In this document: positions 33,355 to 44,235 of the stretch, in pieces
How the letters are laid out: each line of letters opens with the position of its first letter
Numbering within the stretch: position 1 is the stretch's first letter
Origin: Rhodamnia argentea
Lineage: Eukaryota; Streptophyta; Magnoliopsida; Myrtales; Myrtaceae
Assembly (NCBI RefSeq): GCF_020921035.1
Contig: NC_063152.1
Location: 4,507,001 to 4,571,000, forward strand
Reading direction: 5' to 3'
Length of the DNA: 64,000 bases
Program-made: the position numbers and the translations under genes
The notes under the pieces: generated by a model
The model's input: the letters and a program-made list of their open reading frames with translations, nothing else
Databases searched by the model: none
Told to the model about the DNA's origin: nothing

Positions 33355-34644
33355 TCAGAAAAGCTTGCTTCCGAACTCATCCACCTCAGTCCCTTCTATA
33401 CAAGAAGCCATTGATTTTCTTGCTAAATCTTGGAGCTGCGATAAGCTCCGTCCGAGCTTCATCGCCACTTTCATCTCGCACATCTCTCCGTTCTCTCTCT
33501 TGTTGTAGTCTCGCTCTTCAAGCATCGCTTTGATTGTCTCTTCCATAAGCCCGAAGAACCCCGCGTTGTTTCTGTACATCTCCACCACCATACCGACTTG
33601 ACCTCCGTGCTCGAAGCCGTTGACGATTGCCGCCATCGCACCAGCGATCGCCGCCACCATCGTGGCTGTTGAGCCACCGAAGACCGAGCCGGCCGCGGCA
33701 ATACCGGTTAGCAAAGGACCCGAAACCGCCAATGTCTTATTCAATTTTAGCGCCAGATTCCCGAGCCTCAAGTAGTCTTGCTTGTCTTTTCTCTTGAGGA
33801 CTTGGACTATCGCTCTCATTTCCACTTCCAGGTCCTCGCTCCATCCATTTCGCTCAGCGTTCGCAATGGTTTTGCGTCCTCGGGATTGGCGGCGGTAGCT
33901 GGAAACTCTAGGCCACCATGTGGCGGGCTCAAACTTTGCGGGGAACTTCTCGATCATGGCTCCGAGCAAAGGCAGCGGATAAGCCCTATCAAGGGCCAGC
34001 ACCTTCTCCATCATCTCCTTCACGTCTGACTTAGTCGGAGATTGAAGCGCGAGCATGGACTTGATCTCGCTCCTGAGTTGCTTGAACAACCTCGAGGCAT
34101 TACGTTGCTCTTCCGCCAGCTGCGAGGGCTGGATTTTGCTCATCACGAACGACATCCCTGTGGCCGCTGTGAACAAGAGAGCGGAGCACACTCTCAGTGA
34201 TGGAGCCGGTGCAGCCACAGCCATGGCGGCCGTGGTGGTGGCAGTGAGAGTCATCATGTTGACCGAGTTCAACAGGAGCTTGTTCCAGTTGTCTCGCTGC
34301 TCGCCGATGTTATCATGCATCTCCACTCTATCCTCGACAGCCACCAAGATCGCATAGAGCTTCGCGGTGGTTTCGACAGAAGAAGTAGGCGACAGGCGTG
34401 GCTCCAAAACCCTATCTTTCTGGGCGACGCCCATATGTAGCGGCTCTGCGAAGGCGTAGCCATTCCTGATGCTCAATTCCTCGACTAGCTTCTTTGTGAT
34501 CACAGCGCTTGGATCAGCAAGGCTGAGCTTTGGGAGCTTCGGGACTTGGATCGAAGCGGTGACCGTTCCCTTTGAATAACCACCCGAACAGGAAGAAGAA
34601 GAAGAAGAGGGGATGAAGAGAGAGGAAGCTTGTAAAGCGGCCAT
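33355..34644 (-). CDS. At4g22030-like protein, copy 4
   Basis: Single-exon gene of 429 residues, starting at the conserved MAALQASS. The family layout is complete. Distinctive features are a leader with SCSGGYSKGTVTASIQVPKL (GTVTAS is shared only with copy 1), EPLHMGVAQKDR, LVAVEDRVEMHDN, SPTKSDVKEMMEK, NNAGFFGLMEETIKAMLEER and GEMCEMKVAMKLG. LVAVEDR, SPTKSDVKEMM and ETIK.MLEE.DYNK are shared only with copy 5. No F-box is seen. There are two hydrophobic segments. Confidence 0.9.
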   Translation of the reverse strand: MAALQASSLFIPSSSSSSCSGGYSKGTVTASIQVPKLPKLSLADPSAVITKKLVEELSIRNGYAFAEPLHMGVAQKDRVLEPRLSPTSSVETTAKLYAILVAVEDRVEMHDNIGEQRDNWNKLLLNSVNMMTLTATTTAAMAVAAPAPSLRVCSALLFTAATGMSFVMSKIQPSQLAEEQRNASRLFKQLRSEIKSMLALQSPTKSDVKEMMEKVLALDRAYPLPLLGAMIEKFPAKFEPATWWPRVSSYRRQSRGRKTIANAERNGWSEDLEVEMRAIVQVLKRKDKQDYLRLGNLALKLNKTLAVSGPLLTGIAAAGSVFGGSTATMVAAIAGAMAAIVNGFEHGGQVGMVVEMYRNNAGFFGLMEETIKAMLEERDYNKRENGEMCEMKVAMKLGRSLSQLQDLARKSMASCIEGTEVDEFGSKLF

Positions 34645-34721
34645 TGACGGAGGTTTTGAGAGGATTGCTTGAGGATTGGACTGGTTTTGATTATGGAGGT
34701 TGGAGGATCTTTTGAGCTGTA

Positions 34722-34811
34722 CTTATATACGTGAAGTACGCGGTGTTAAATGAAGATGTTGGAATTGTTGAAAATTTGACTGCAGGACGCAGGATGTTGA
34801 CTCAGCCTACG
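34722..34811 (-). promoter_or_regulatory. Promoter of copy 4 (TATATAAG and W-box block)
   Basis: The TATA box is the complement of 34722-34729. The W-box block at 34765-34811 keeps both TGAC cores (tttgactgcagg, tgttgactcagcc). Confidence 0.5.
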
Positions 34812-36060
34812 GGTTGACCTGTTCTATTATTTGAGTTTGTATACGTCAAACATCCAAATGCTACGTGAATATTTGTGATATCCCCTGATACATACGTGAC
34901 TGACGAAAATAGAAAGAAGCTGCTAGTCCGACAGTCTCACAATATCGTCGGTGATTTCTGATTACAAGATCTCCCAATTAATAAGTGCTTTATACAAAAC
35001 ACACGGCAATGGTGTATGGATCTATAGTTGAAATTATACCGTTCCGACAAAGACTGTCGGTGAAACATTTCCCAAAATAGGATCACTATTAACTGCAGAA
35101 ATAACTCGTTGCATATAGCTTTTCATTGTTATAGTACGCATCTGAATTATGACATGTTGCAAATGAACATTTAAACATGTGAGTCATATTCAATTTCGAG
35201 AATGACAATTTGTCGTATTATTCGATATTATAATTTTCAGAAGCAGAGTCTATCACATGCTCGAATTTCATGATATAATTGCTAGTCTAATTTCGATCCA
35301 AGTAAATCCTGAAACTAATGTCGTCAAATAGAATGGATTTAGAAAATCATTTACTATTACCACATGTGACATGAGTCATCGGCCCGTGAGCCTATGCCTC
35401 TTTCGTCCGCCCGGATAGCCCAAATAGTTAGACCTCTCTATCCTTTCCCACTTACAACTCACATATGTTATCTTCTCAGAGATTTCTTTTATAGAAATAA
35501 TTAGCTCGTTCTTCCTATTTACTAGTTAATTATTCATATTTATTCCAATTCGAATTACATGGGATGTGCACTTGTTATGAATGGCCTTTTGAGATTGATT
35601 TGCTAAACTATATACATATTGGCTATATGAGAAATTCGTTGGCAAACAATAGAATAGAGGAGAAAAACTGTCAAGTAAAATCTCGGAACTGTTTGAGGCT
35701 TCCCCGTTTCTTGAAATGAAGTTTTCTCAGATTCAGAGAGTATCGGGCTTTGGGTCGGGTCGGTTTCCAATTTCGCATTGGTCAGTTTTAGCTTGGGTCC
35801 ATTTTTTTCGAGTCAACTTAATTTTCGGTGATCTGACTTTCAATTCGATGTAGGTTGAACTTTTGCCTGCTTTTGCTTGAAAATGTCAAGAGGACGACTG
35901 ATAAAAGGGTGGATAAAAACTAAGGGGCATGGTCAGATTTTTGTAATATTCTTGTCGATCTTGGTCGTTGAATAAGGGGACGCACACTTTTATGAAGACA
36001 ATCTAGCTTAAATGTCATGGTTCTGTGAGGACCCATTGTAATTTTACTGGATTAGTCTGT
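34812..36060. repeat. Array-unit upstream flank, unit 4
   Basis: This is paralogous to the other upstream flanks ('gtcaaatagaatggattta', 'tagacctctctatcctttcc', 'gaacttttgcctgcttttgc'). About 34910-35100 is a stretch not seen in the other units. No gene is present. Confidence 0.5.
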
Positions 36061-36239
36061 AAATATGTTTAAGCAAGAAGTAGGCCTATTTTGACAGTCA
36101 TTTTTTTAAATAATATAATTCCCTCATAAACGTACACAGAAATGGAAAAACTACTTCAAAAAATTATTGAAAAGTTTAAACTTTGATGCCCAATTAATTC
36201 ACTTGAGTTATTGTTCGTTTTTGTTGACCGGGTCCGTCT

Positions 36240-36540
36240 CTTGTAGGGCCCAGCTAGCAAATGAATAAAAAGAAAAGAAAAACAAAGAAAAGAAAAATTA
36301 AAAAGCAAAAATAGCAAAAGACAAAAAGGAAGAAAAGAAGTGGTCTGTCTTCGTGCGTGACCTCAGAGGAGAGAGAGAGAGAGAGAGTGTAGTGAAACAG
36401 GGGAGGAGGAGGACTCTCGGCCAACCGTGTGGTAAGAAAAAGAAGAAAACAAGAGGGCCACGATTTGAAGGCTAAACGTCAGACGGAATTAGCTCAAATT
36501 TTAGTATGTTATTTGTAAGATCGAGGGCTACGAGTTGATC
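36240..36540. repeat. Purine-rich low-complexity insert
   Basis: A+G-rich runs (gaaaagaaaaacaaagaaaa, then a (GA)n at about 36369-36388, then gggaggaggagga) are present in this spacer only. Its origin is unknown. Confidence 0.5.
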
Positions 36541-37290
36541 AATTTCATTCCTCACCGTTTTATCCTTTGGCGTACGAGATGGTACTTTTTCAAGAGGTCA
36601 CCTATTCCAATGGTGTTCTCATGTAAGCACATTTAACATTGGAATTCTAATGCTAAACATTGTTGCTACATAAAAAAAATATCTTTTGTGAGTTAATTCC
36701 AGTTTTATATACACACACATTCTTCCTGTTGGGTGCACATTTCATTTCATTTCTCCTCCCTTTGCCATCTTAGATGCCTGTGAAGAATCGCTCCTTGCTC
36801 AAGCCCTTTAGTCCCGGCGAACACTCCCCACTCTCCTCGAACCAGACCGTTATAGGTCCACTAGCTTCTATATGGCTTGTCATTGAAGCACACTCTTACT
36901 GGAGTGGGTCTCGCTTTGATACCATATTGTGATACATTTGGACTAACTCACTCAAAATATTTTCCTCTTTGGCCCATCCTATACCGAGCCACAAAATTTT
37001 ACCATTTCGCATACATGTGGGCACTTTTCCAAGAAGTCACTTATCTCGGTAGTGCTCTCACCTGAATATGCTTACTATTGAAGTTCCAATGCTAAACGTT
37101 GTTACATCAAAAAATGTTTTTTGTAAGTTAATTCAGTTTCACACACACGTGTGTGCGCATTTCCCGTAAAGGCGTTCCTCTAGTCCGGCCTCATATGCCA
37201 TCATATAAGTCTGCTAAGAGCCACTCCTTATCCAGTCCTCTGGCATTGATAAAGACACCCCTTTGCTGGACGGAGTCGTTACATTAACAT
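36541..37290. repeat. Spacer of ~437-bp tandem repeats, unit 4/5
   Basis: The markers 'tgctaaacattgttgctac' (36651) and 'tgctaaacgttgttacatca' (37090) lie about 437 bp apart. 'gataccatattgtgat' is at about 36917. Confidence 0.55.
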
Positions 37291-37539
37291 TATTTCAAAT
37301 GGCATTATACGTGTTTTTTTCAAGATCAAATTGTTAAGTATCCACCAAAGTCAAAACATAGCATGCTAAAAACTAAAAAACTTATAATGATAAATGAAAG
37401 GAGAACACATCTATATAGAAAGCATATGAATCTCATAGTCAAGCGATGTGGTTATTTCAACAACACAAAATACTGAAGCAAAAAGAAAAAAAAAAGGAGA
37501 TTTTGATATAGATAAAAAATTTCAAACAGTTTGACTAAG

Positions 37540-38475
37540 TGTTAAATACCCCGCGTCGCTTGACTACAAGGTTTATATTTTCTTTATATTCATGTGGTAT
37601 CCCTTCACCTATCAGCTTGTGTTTTTCTTGGACATTCTGACATCGTACTTGAGTCGAATTATGTTCTTTTTCATGTTACGGCCTCCGTTTGTCAAATTTC
37701 ATGTGAGTTTGTGATATGCGATGTTAATTGTCTCACATCACTTGCTCACGGATTTATATGCAATTTGATCTTTCTCCATTTATTGATTTAAGCCTTTGAG
37801 CTGGGCATCGTAACACTAAGAAATATGCTCAAATTGCTGCTCTAGAAGTGGAAAAGAAGCAAAAGCCAACGCCCAAGGACAAAGGGCAAAGGCATGTGTC
37901 AATGTCATCAACTCTTCAAGAAAATTCAAAGCCCCTTTCGCCCGAAGACCGTTTGTGCAGTAGGAGACATTTAAGACTTCAACCATTTGATTTTGTCCGC
38001 ATGGGGAAAAAGGTATGACGCATTCCCCTTTATCTTTCTTCGCACATCAAACGTTTATTTCCCTCTTTCGTCCTCAACAAAAATCTGTCATATCCATAAT
38101 TTCAATTGGTTATAAAGAAGTAAAGTACATATATGGGTCGAAACCAAACTCAGAACATATTGTGAGACCATTGTTGTCAACTATTCAAAAAGTTTAAGTT
38201 ATTATATGAATGTGTGATTTAATATTTAAAAATTTTATCACTATCCTCCACGCTTAGTCTGTCTTTTTTGCCTAGTATTAGGCTTGAAAATATTTACTTG
38301 GAGAGGCAAATGGGGCCTGGAAAGATTTAAACATAAGACTCTTACTCTAATATTATGTGAAATTTAAATAACAACATGCTAATTAATCAATGGAATCAAA
38401 TGCTGGTGTGAAAAATCAGACCCGCATGTCGATTAATGCTTATAATTAGTTCTTTTGTGGGATCTTTAGTTACAA
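37540..38475. repeat. Array-unit 3' flank, unit 5
   Basis: Two ~130-bp dispersed repeats (about 37540-37660 and 37725-37810) are followed by the 'gctcaaattgctgctctaga' / 'gccaacgcccaaggacaaag' block (37825-38035). The remainder is AT-rich DNA without a gene. Confidence 0.5.
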
Positions 38476-38530
38476 AATATGCACCAAGAATTAAAGAACG
38501 AAGGAATAATGTGATAAGCCTCATTGTACA
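38476..38530 (-). promoter_or_regulatory. Conserved 3'UTR block, copy 5
   Basis: The words 'gcaccaagaattaaagaacg' and 'gataagcctcattgtac' complement the copy 1 block. Confidence 0.42.
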
Positions 38531-38570
38531 TTTGTTGTATGTAACCCTATGCATCTTTGTTCGAAGGAGT

Positions 38571-39860
38571 TCAGAAAAGCTTGCTTCCAAACTCATCCAC
38601 CTCAATCCCTTCTATACAAGAAGCCATTGATTTTCTTGCTAAATCTCGGAGCTGCGATAAGCTCCGTCCGAGCTTCATCGCCACTTTCATCTCGAACATC
38701 TCTCCGTTCTCCCTCTTGTTGTAGTCTTGCTCTTCAAGCATCACTTTGATTGTCTCTTCCATAAGCTCGAAGAACCCCGCGTTGTTTCTGTACATCTCCA
38801 CCACCATACCGACTTGACCTCCGTGCTCAAAGCCGTTGATGATTGCTGCCATAGCACCGGCTATTGCTGCCACCGTCGTGGCTGTCGAGCCACCGAAGGC
38901 CGAGCTCGCTGCGGCAATGCCGGTTAGCAAAGGAGCTGAAACCGCCAACATCTTATTCAATTTTAGCGCCATATTCCCGAGCCTCAAGTAATCTTGCTTG
39001 TCTTTGCTCTTGAGGACTTGGACTATCGCTCGCATCTCCACTTCCAGGTCTTCGCTCCATCCATTTCGCTCAGTGTTGGCGATGGTTTTGCGTCCTCGGG
39101 ATTGACGGCGGTTGTCGGAAACCCTAGGCCACCATGCGGCGGGCTCAAACTTTGCGGGGAACTTCTCGATCATTGCTCCGAGCAAAGGCAGCGGATAAGC
39201 CCTATCAAGGGCCAGCACCTTCTCCATCATCTCCTTCACGTCTGACTTAGTCGGAGATTGAAGCGCGAGCATGGACTTGATCTCGCTCCTGAGTTGCTTG
39301 AACAACCTCGAGGCATTACGTTGCTCTTCAACCAGCTGCGAGGGCTGGATTTTGCTCATCACGAGCGACATCCCTGTGGCCGCTGTGAACAAGAGAGCGG
39401 AGCACACTCTCAGTGATGGAGCCGGTGCAGCCGAAGCCATCGCGGCCGTGGTGGTGGCAGTGAGAGTCATCATGTTGACCGAGTTCAACAGGAGCTTGTT
39501 CCAGTTGTCTCGCTGCTCGCCGATGTTATCATGCATCTCCACTCTATCTTCGACAGCCACCAAGATCGCATAGAGCTTCGTGGTCGTTTCGATAGAGGAA
39601 GTAGGCGATAGGCGTGGCTCCAAAACCCTGTCTTTCTGGGCAACGTCCATCTGTAGCGGCTCTGCAAAGGCGTAACCATTCCTGGTGTTCAATTCCTCAA
39701 CTAGCTTCTTCGCGATCACGGCCCCTGGATGATCAGCGAGGCTGAGTATGGAGGGCTTCGGGGCTTGGATCGAAGCGGTGATCGTTCTCTTCAAAGAACA
39801 ACCCGAGGAGGAGGAAGAAGAAGAAGAAACTAAGAGAGAGGAAGCTTGTAAAGCGGCCAT
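38571..39860 (-). CDS. At4g22030-like protein, copy 5
   Basis: Single-exon gene of 429 residues from MAALQASS. The frame is open for 138 further codons upstream (to 40274), but this covers the 5'UTR and TATA region and is not conserved outside copy 6, so the inner ATG is chosen. The family layout is complete (GCSLKRTITASIQAPKPS leader, LVEELNTRNGYAFAEPLQMD, both hydrophobic segments, GIEVDEFGSKLF). The leader and N-terminal third resemble copy 6, but the middle and C-terminus carry copy 4 markers (LVAVEDR, SPTKSDVKEMM, NNAGFFELMEETIKVM, DYNKRE). It is therefore a mosaic. Function is unknown. Confidence 0.9.
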   Translation of the reverse strand: MAALQASSLLVSSSSSSSSGCSLKRTITASIQAPKPSILSLADHPGAVIAKKLVEELNTRNGYAFAEPLQMDVAQKDRVLEPRLSPTSSIETTTKLYAILVAVEDRVEMHDNIGEQRDNWNKLLLNSVNMMTLTATTTAAMASAAPAPSLRVCSALLFTAATGMSLVMSKIQPSQLVEEQRNASRLFKQLRSEIKSMLALQSPTKSDVKEMMEKVLALDRAYPLPLLGAMIEKFPAKFEPAAWWPRVSDNRRQSRGRKTIANTERNGWSEDLEVEMRAIVQVLKSKDKQDYLRLGNMALKLNKMLAVSAPLLTGIAAASSAFGGSTATTVAAIAGAMAAIINGFEHGGQVGMVVEMYRNNAGFFELMEETIKVMLEEQDYNKRENGEMFEMKVAMKLGRSLSQLRDLARKSMASCIEGIEVDEFGSKLF

Positions 39861-39997
39861 TAATGGAGTCGACGAGTCTCGTGTTGCTGTTAAATCTCGG
39901 TGGGTGTTTCGAGTGTGTGAATGTGATGGTTTTGAGAGGATTGATTTGAGGATTGGAGTGTTTTCGGTTGTGGAGGTTGGGGGTTCATTTGGTTGCG

Positions 39998-40098
39998 TAT
40001 TTATACAAGTGAAGTACGCGGCGCAAGATGAAGAGGTCAGAATTGTTGAAAAGTTTGACTGTAGAACGCAAGGTGTTGACTCAGCCCATGGGGGCTGA
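39998..40098 (-). promoter_or_regulatory. Promoter of copy 5 (TATAAATA and W-box block)
   Basis: The TATA box is the complement of 39998-40005. The W-box block is at about 40045-40098 (tttgactgtagaacgcaagg, then tgttgactcagcc). It is nearly identical to copy 6 over the whole 5'UTR and promoter. Confidence 0.55.
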
Positions 40099-41159
40099 CC
40101 TTTTCTATTATTTGATTTTGTACATGTCAAACATCCAAATGCTATGTAAATATTTGTTACGTCGCCTCCAACATTGCACAGAAATAAGTCTTTACATATA
40201 CTTTTTGTCGTAATACTATGCATTTTAAATTTATCTACATGGTTAATATATAAATGTATTACGACCTTTTTCAAATAAATATCTAAACGTCCAAGTCGTA
40301 TTCAATTTTTAGAATGTCAATTTGTCCCATTATTTGATATTATTATTTTGAGAATCGGGGCCATCGTATGCTCGAACTTCATGATATATTTTTCTATTCT
40401 TTCTAGTAAATGCTAAAATTAATTTGGTCAAATAGAACAAATTTAGAAGAGCATTTACTATTACCAGATGTGACATGCCCCATCCGTTCGTCAGCCTATG
40501 CCTCTTGTGTCAACCTGGCTTTAGCCCCAATAGTTAGACCTCTCTACCCTTTCCCACTTATAACTCACATATATTATCTTTTGGGAATTTTTCTTATAGA
40601 AATAAACAAATAACTAAACATATTTATTGGCAAATCCAATTGTAATTCCATATGATATCCTCTTGTTGTGAATGGCCGTTTGAAATTGATTTGCTAGACT
40701 ACATACACATTGTTGGTATCACAAATTTATTGGCAAACTATGGAATTGAGGATAACTTTCAAGTCAAATCTCGAGTTATTTGAGGTTTGACCGGTCCTTG
40801 AGATGGAGCTCTCTCGGATTCACAAAGTATCGGGTTTTGGGTTGGGTCAGTTTCCAATTTAGCATTGGTCTTAATTTTCAAGCATTTGACTTTTTGCTTT
40901 TCCCTTCAAATTGGCTATAATGTAATGTGGGAGCGAGTCAATTCAATGTAGGTTGAACTTTTGCTTGCTTTGAAGCCATAAAAACGAGTGATGTCAAAAA
41001 TGTCATGGTTATTCGAAGGCCCACAATAATGTTATTACATCAGTCTATAAATATGTTTAAGTAAGAAGTAGGCCTGTTTTGATAGTCATTTTTTAAATAA
41101 TATGAGTCCCTCATGAACTGACAAAAAAAACTTGAAAACTACCTAAATAATTATTGAAA
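40099..41159. repeat. Array-unit upstream flank, unit 5
   Basis: It is paralogous to the other units ('acctctctaccctttccc', 'ttgaacttttgcttgctttg', 'aagtaagaagtaggcctgtt'). It is shorter than in units 2-4. No gene is present. Confidence 0.5.
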
Positions 41160-41776
41160 AGTTTATGACTTTGGTACTCCTGGATTAATTCACTCAAGAT
41201 ATTGTTCGTTTTGGCCCGTCTCGCACCGAGTCTCACGATAGTGTTCTCATCTGAGCATACTTAACATTAAAGTTCCAATATTAAACGTTGTCCTTACCTC
41301 AAAAAACGTTTTTTGTGAGTTAATTCCAGTTTCATGTATATATTTTTCAAGAACGATTTCCTTATATTCCATGCACAATTTGATTTATTCCTACTCCCTT
41401 TGCCATCATAGAAACCTACCATGAGCCACTCATTGTTCGAGTGCTTTGGCCCTAATTAACACTCCTTGCCCTTATCGGATTGGATTATTATAGGCCCATT
41501 AGCTTCCTCGAGGTTCATCCTCAAATGGCACATCTGCGGGAGAAGGTCCTCCTTTTATATTATATTGTGACACTCTAAAATTAACTCACTCGAGCTATTA
41601 CCTACTTTAACTCATCACATATCAAGCCTCACTATTTTGTCATTTGGCACACAATATGGCACTTTCCCAATTGGTTTCCCATCTTGGTAGTGATCTCTTC
41701 TTAGCATGCTAACTGTTCTAGTGCTAAACATTCTTATTATGTCAAAAAACACTTTTTGTGAGTTAATTCAAGCTTC

Positions 41777-41815
41777 CATACATACATACATACATACATA
41801 CATACATACATACAT
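41777..41815. repeat. (CATA)n microsatellite
   Basis: About nine tetranucleotide repeats. Confidence 0.85.
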
Positions 41816-42248
41816 CAAGAAAACTCTTGGGTGCACAATTTGTTTCATTTCTACTCCATTCGTCATCTTAGAAACTTGTCAGGAATTGCTCCTTGCCCCA
41901 GCCCTCGGGTCATGACAAATACTCCAGTCCTCCTTATATCAGGTCGTTATAGGCCCACCAGCTCCCGTATGATTTGTCCTCGAAGCATGCTCGTATTGGA
42001 TACTTTTTTACCATCCTATACCAAGCCTCACAATATTATCCTTTAGCGTTCGGGTGGGCACATTTTCAGGAAGTCACTCACCTAGTAGTACTCTCACTTG
42101 AGCACGCCTAACATTGAAGTTCCAATACTAACATTGTCATTACGCCAAAAAACATATCTTGTAAGTTAAATTCAATTTCATACACACACATCCCATAAAT
42201 GCTTTCTTCCACTTTTGGTGCATATTTTGATCCATTCCTACTTCATTT

Positions 42249-42658
42249 TGAAGGGATTTATCGGAACCGAATCGGACGATCATACAGAGAATCGAGAAAA
42301 ATTTGAAAGACGCACGAGATTACCTAGGTTCACCCCAAGATTAGGGCTACGTCCCGCAAAGAGATTTCACTATATTTTTTCGGTTTACAGCCAATTCAAC
42401 TCAATACAATGATAAAATCGAATAAAATATATATGCCCAAAAACGGGCTAAAAAACCTAAAACCTCTTAATTCCACCATACGGGCCAACTTAAATAAAAA
42501 CCCAAACCCGTAGAAGTTTCGGGGGCGCTGCCCCCGAACCCCCGCATCCCGCGCGTAGGGGTCATATGTCGTTGGGTAACACTTCGGTTTCCTTAAGCTC
42601 ACATGGGCGTACCCCGTGTGAGAAACAAGGGTCCCCGAAGTATTCGCCAACTCCAACA
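42249..42658. mobile_element. Solo LTR, 410 bp, with perfect 5-bp target duplication
   Basis: The element runs TG...CA (tgaagggatttatcgg ... gccaactccaaca) and is flanked on both sides by CATTT (42244-42248 and 42659-42663). The paralogous spacer of unit 7 near 49258 reads 'cctCATTTgccatcg', the intact empty site. The interior has a palindromic GC stretch (gggggcgctgcccccg). No internal genes are present, so this is a solo LTR left by recombination. The superfamily is not determined. It inserted after the spacer was duplicated. Confidence 0.72.
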
Positions 42659-42750
42659 CATTTGCCATCATATAAGTTGGTAGGAGCCACCCCTTATCCG
42701 ACCCTCTAGCCTCAACAAACACCTCCTTTGTCAAACCGGGTCGTTACATT

Positions 42751-44160
42751 TACATTATTGCAAATGACACTATACATGAATTTTTCAAGATCAACTTGTT
42801 CAGTATTGACCAAAGTCAAAACATCATGTGCTAAAAAGTGAAAAGCTAGAAATAAAATTTAATCTAAACAATTAGGCATTTTAAGAAACACTCAATATTA
42901 AGGACTAAAATATAAGCTATTTGATACATATTAATATGTCCAATTCAAAAACTTAATTGATAAATAGAGGGAGAATACATGTATATAAAAAGCATATGAA
43001 CTTGGTAGTCCTTTGATGTGGTTATTTCAACAACACAAAAGAACGAAGCAGAAAAAAAAAATAGAAACAAGAGATATTGAAAAAGATAAAAAGTCTCAAA
43101 CATTTTGACCAAGTGTTAAATACTTTACATTGCTTGTGCACGGGGTTTATATTTTTATTTTTTTTCATACATACAGTTTCTCTTTATCTATTAGCTCGAG
43201 TTTTCATTGGACATGTAGCCAATGTACCAGAGTCGAGTTCCAGTTCCTGTTATGGCCTCCATTCGTGAATATGATCTTGCTCTGCCCTATCGATTTAAAC
43301 CTTTGAGTTGGGCATTGTAACGCTAAGAAATATGCTCAAATTGCTGCTCCAGGGTGAAAAGAAGAAGAAGGAATCAGCCGATGCCCAAGAACAAAGGGCG
43401 AAGAGAATCTGAATGCGTCAATGACGCCAACTCTTCAAGAAAAGTCAAAGCCGCTTTCGCATGGAGACCGTTTGTGTCGCAGGAGACATTTAAGACTTCA
43501 ACCATTTGATTGTGTCCGCATCGTGAAAAAAGGTATGACGCATTGCCCTTCGTTTTTTCTTTACACATCCAACGTTTATTTCTGTCTTGTGTCCTCGACA
43601 AAAATATATCATATTCATAATTTCAATTGGTTATAAAGAAAATCACCTTCGTCTTGAGCATGTCAACTGAGAAAATTTAGAAACATGACCTTCTGAAAAT
43701 GCTTAACCGTATAGTACGATAATAGAATAACTAAACTTTTATCTATAAGTAGACTAGTATTAGCTAAGATGTGGAATTCTTATATGGGTCGAAACCAGAC
43801 TAGAATTTAATTAAGGTTTGACAATTCCTGCACATAGAATCATGTGACTCTGTCAGTATGTACTTCATGATAATATGTAAAGACCACATTTTGGGAACCA
43901 TTTTTTCCCTACTGGCAACTTGTCATTTAGTTAATATGTTGAGAAATAAAATACTTGATTTTTTACATTTTATATGTAACGGCTGATGGATTCATTTTGT
44001 CTTATTTAGTTCCAAATTTTGCGACCATATTATGTAAGAAAAGCAACGCCCATTTCAAAAATTATTTCCACAGGGAAACCAAAAAATTCAAAATATCAAC
44101 ATGCTAAATTAATCAAATGAATCAAATGTTGTTGTGAAAAATCAGACTTGCATGTTGATT
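42751..44160. repeat. Array-unit 3' flank, unit 6
   Basis: It contains ~130-bp dispersed repeats (43105-43310) and the 'gctcaaattgctgctcc' / 'cgatgcccaagaacaaaggg' block (43325-43560). From about 43640 to 44160 it is AT-rich with no gene. The copy's 3'UTR block is only partly kept (aagcctcattgtacatttgt near 44180). Confidence 0.48.
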
Positions 44161-44235
44161 AATGAAGGAATAATGTGATAAGCCTCATTGTACATTTGTT
44201 GTATGTAACCCCTATGTATCTTTGTTCAAAGTAGT

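Larger units (their letters stand above)
41160..42750. repeat. Spacer of ~400-435-bp tandem repeats, unit 5/6
   Basis: At least three to four degenerate units occur, with markers at about 41290, 41724 and 42128. The last unit is interrupted by a solo LTR (42249-42658). A (CATA)n microsatellite lies at 41777-41815. Confidence 0.55.

Noticed and set aside
41777-41815. Regularly spaced repeats as a CRISPR-like array
   Set aside because: It is a simple (CATA)n microsatellite in a plant genome.
42396-42734. 112-codon minus frame
   Set aside because: It overlaps the solo LTR and spacer repeat; its composition follows the repeat.
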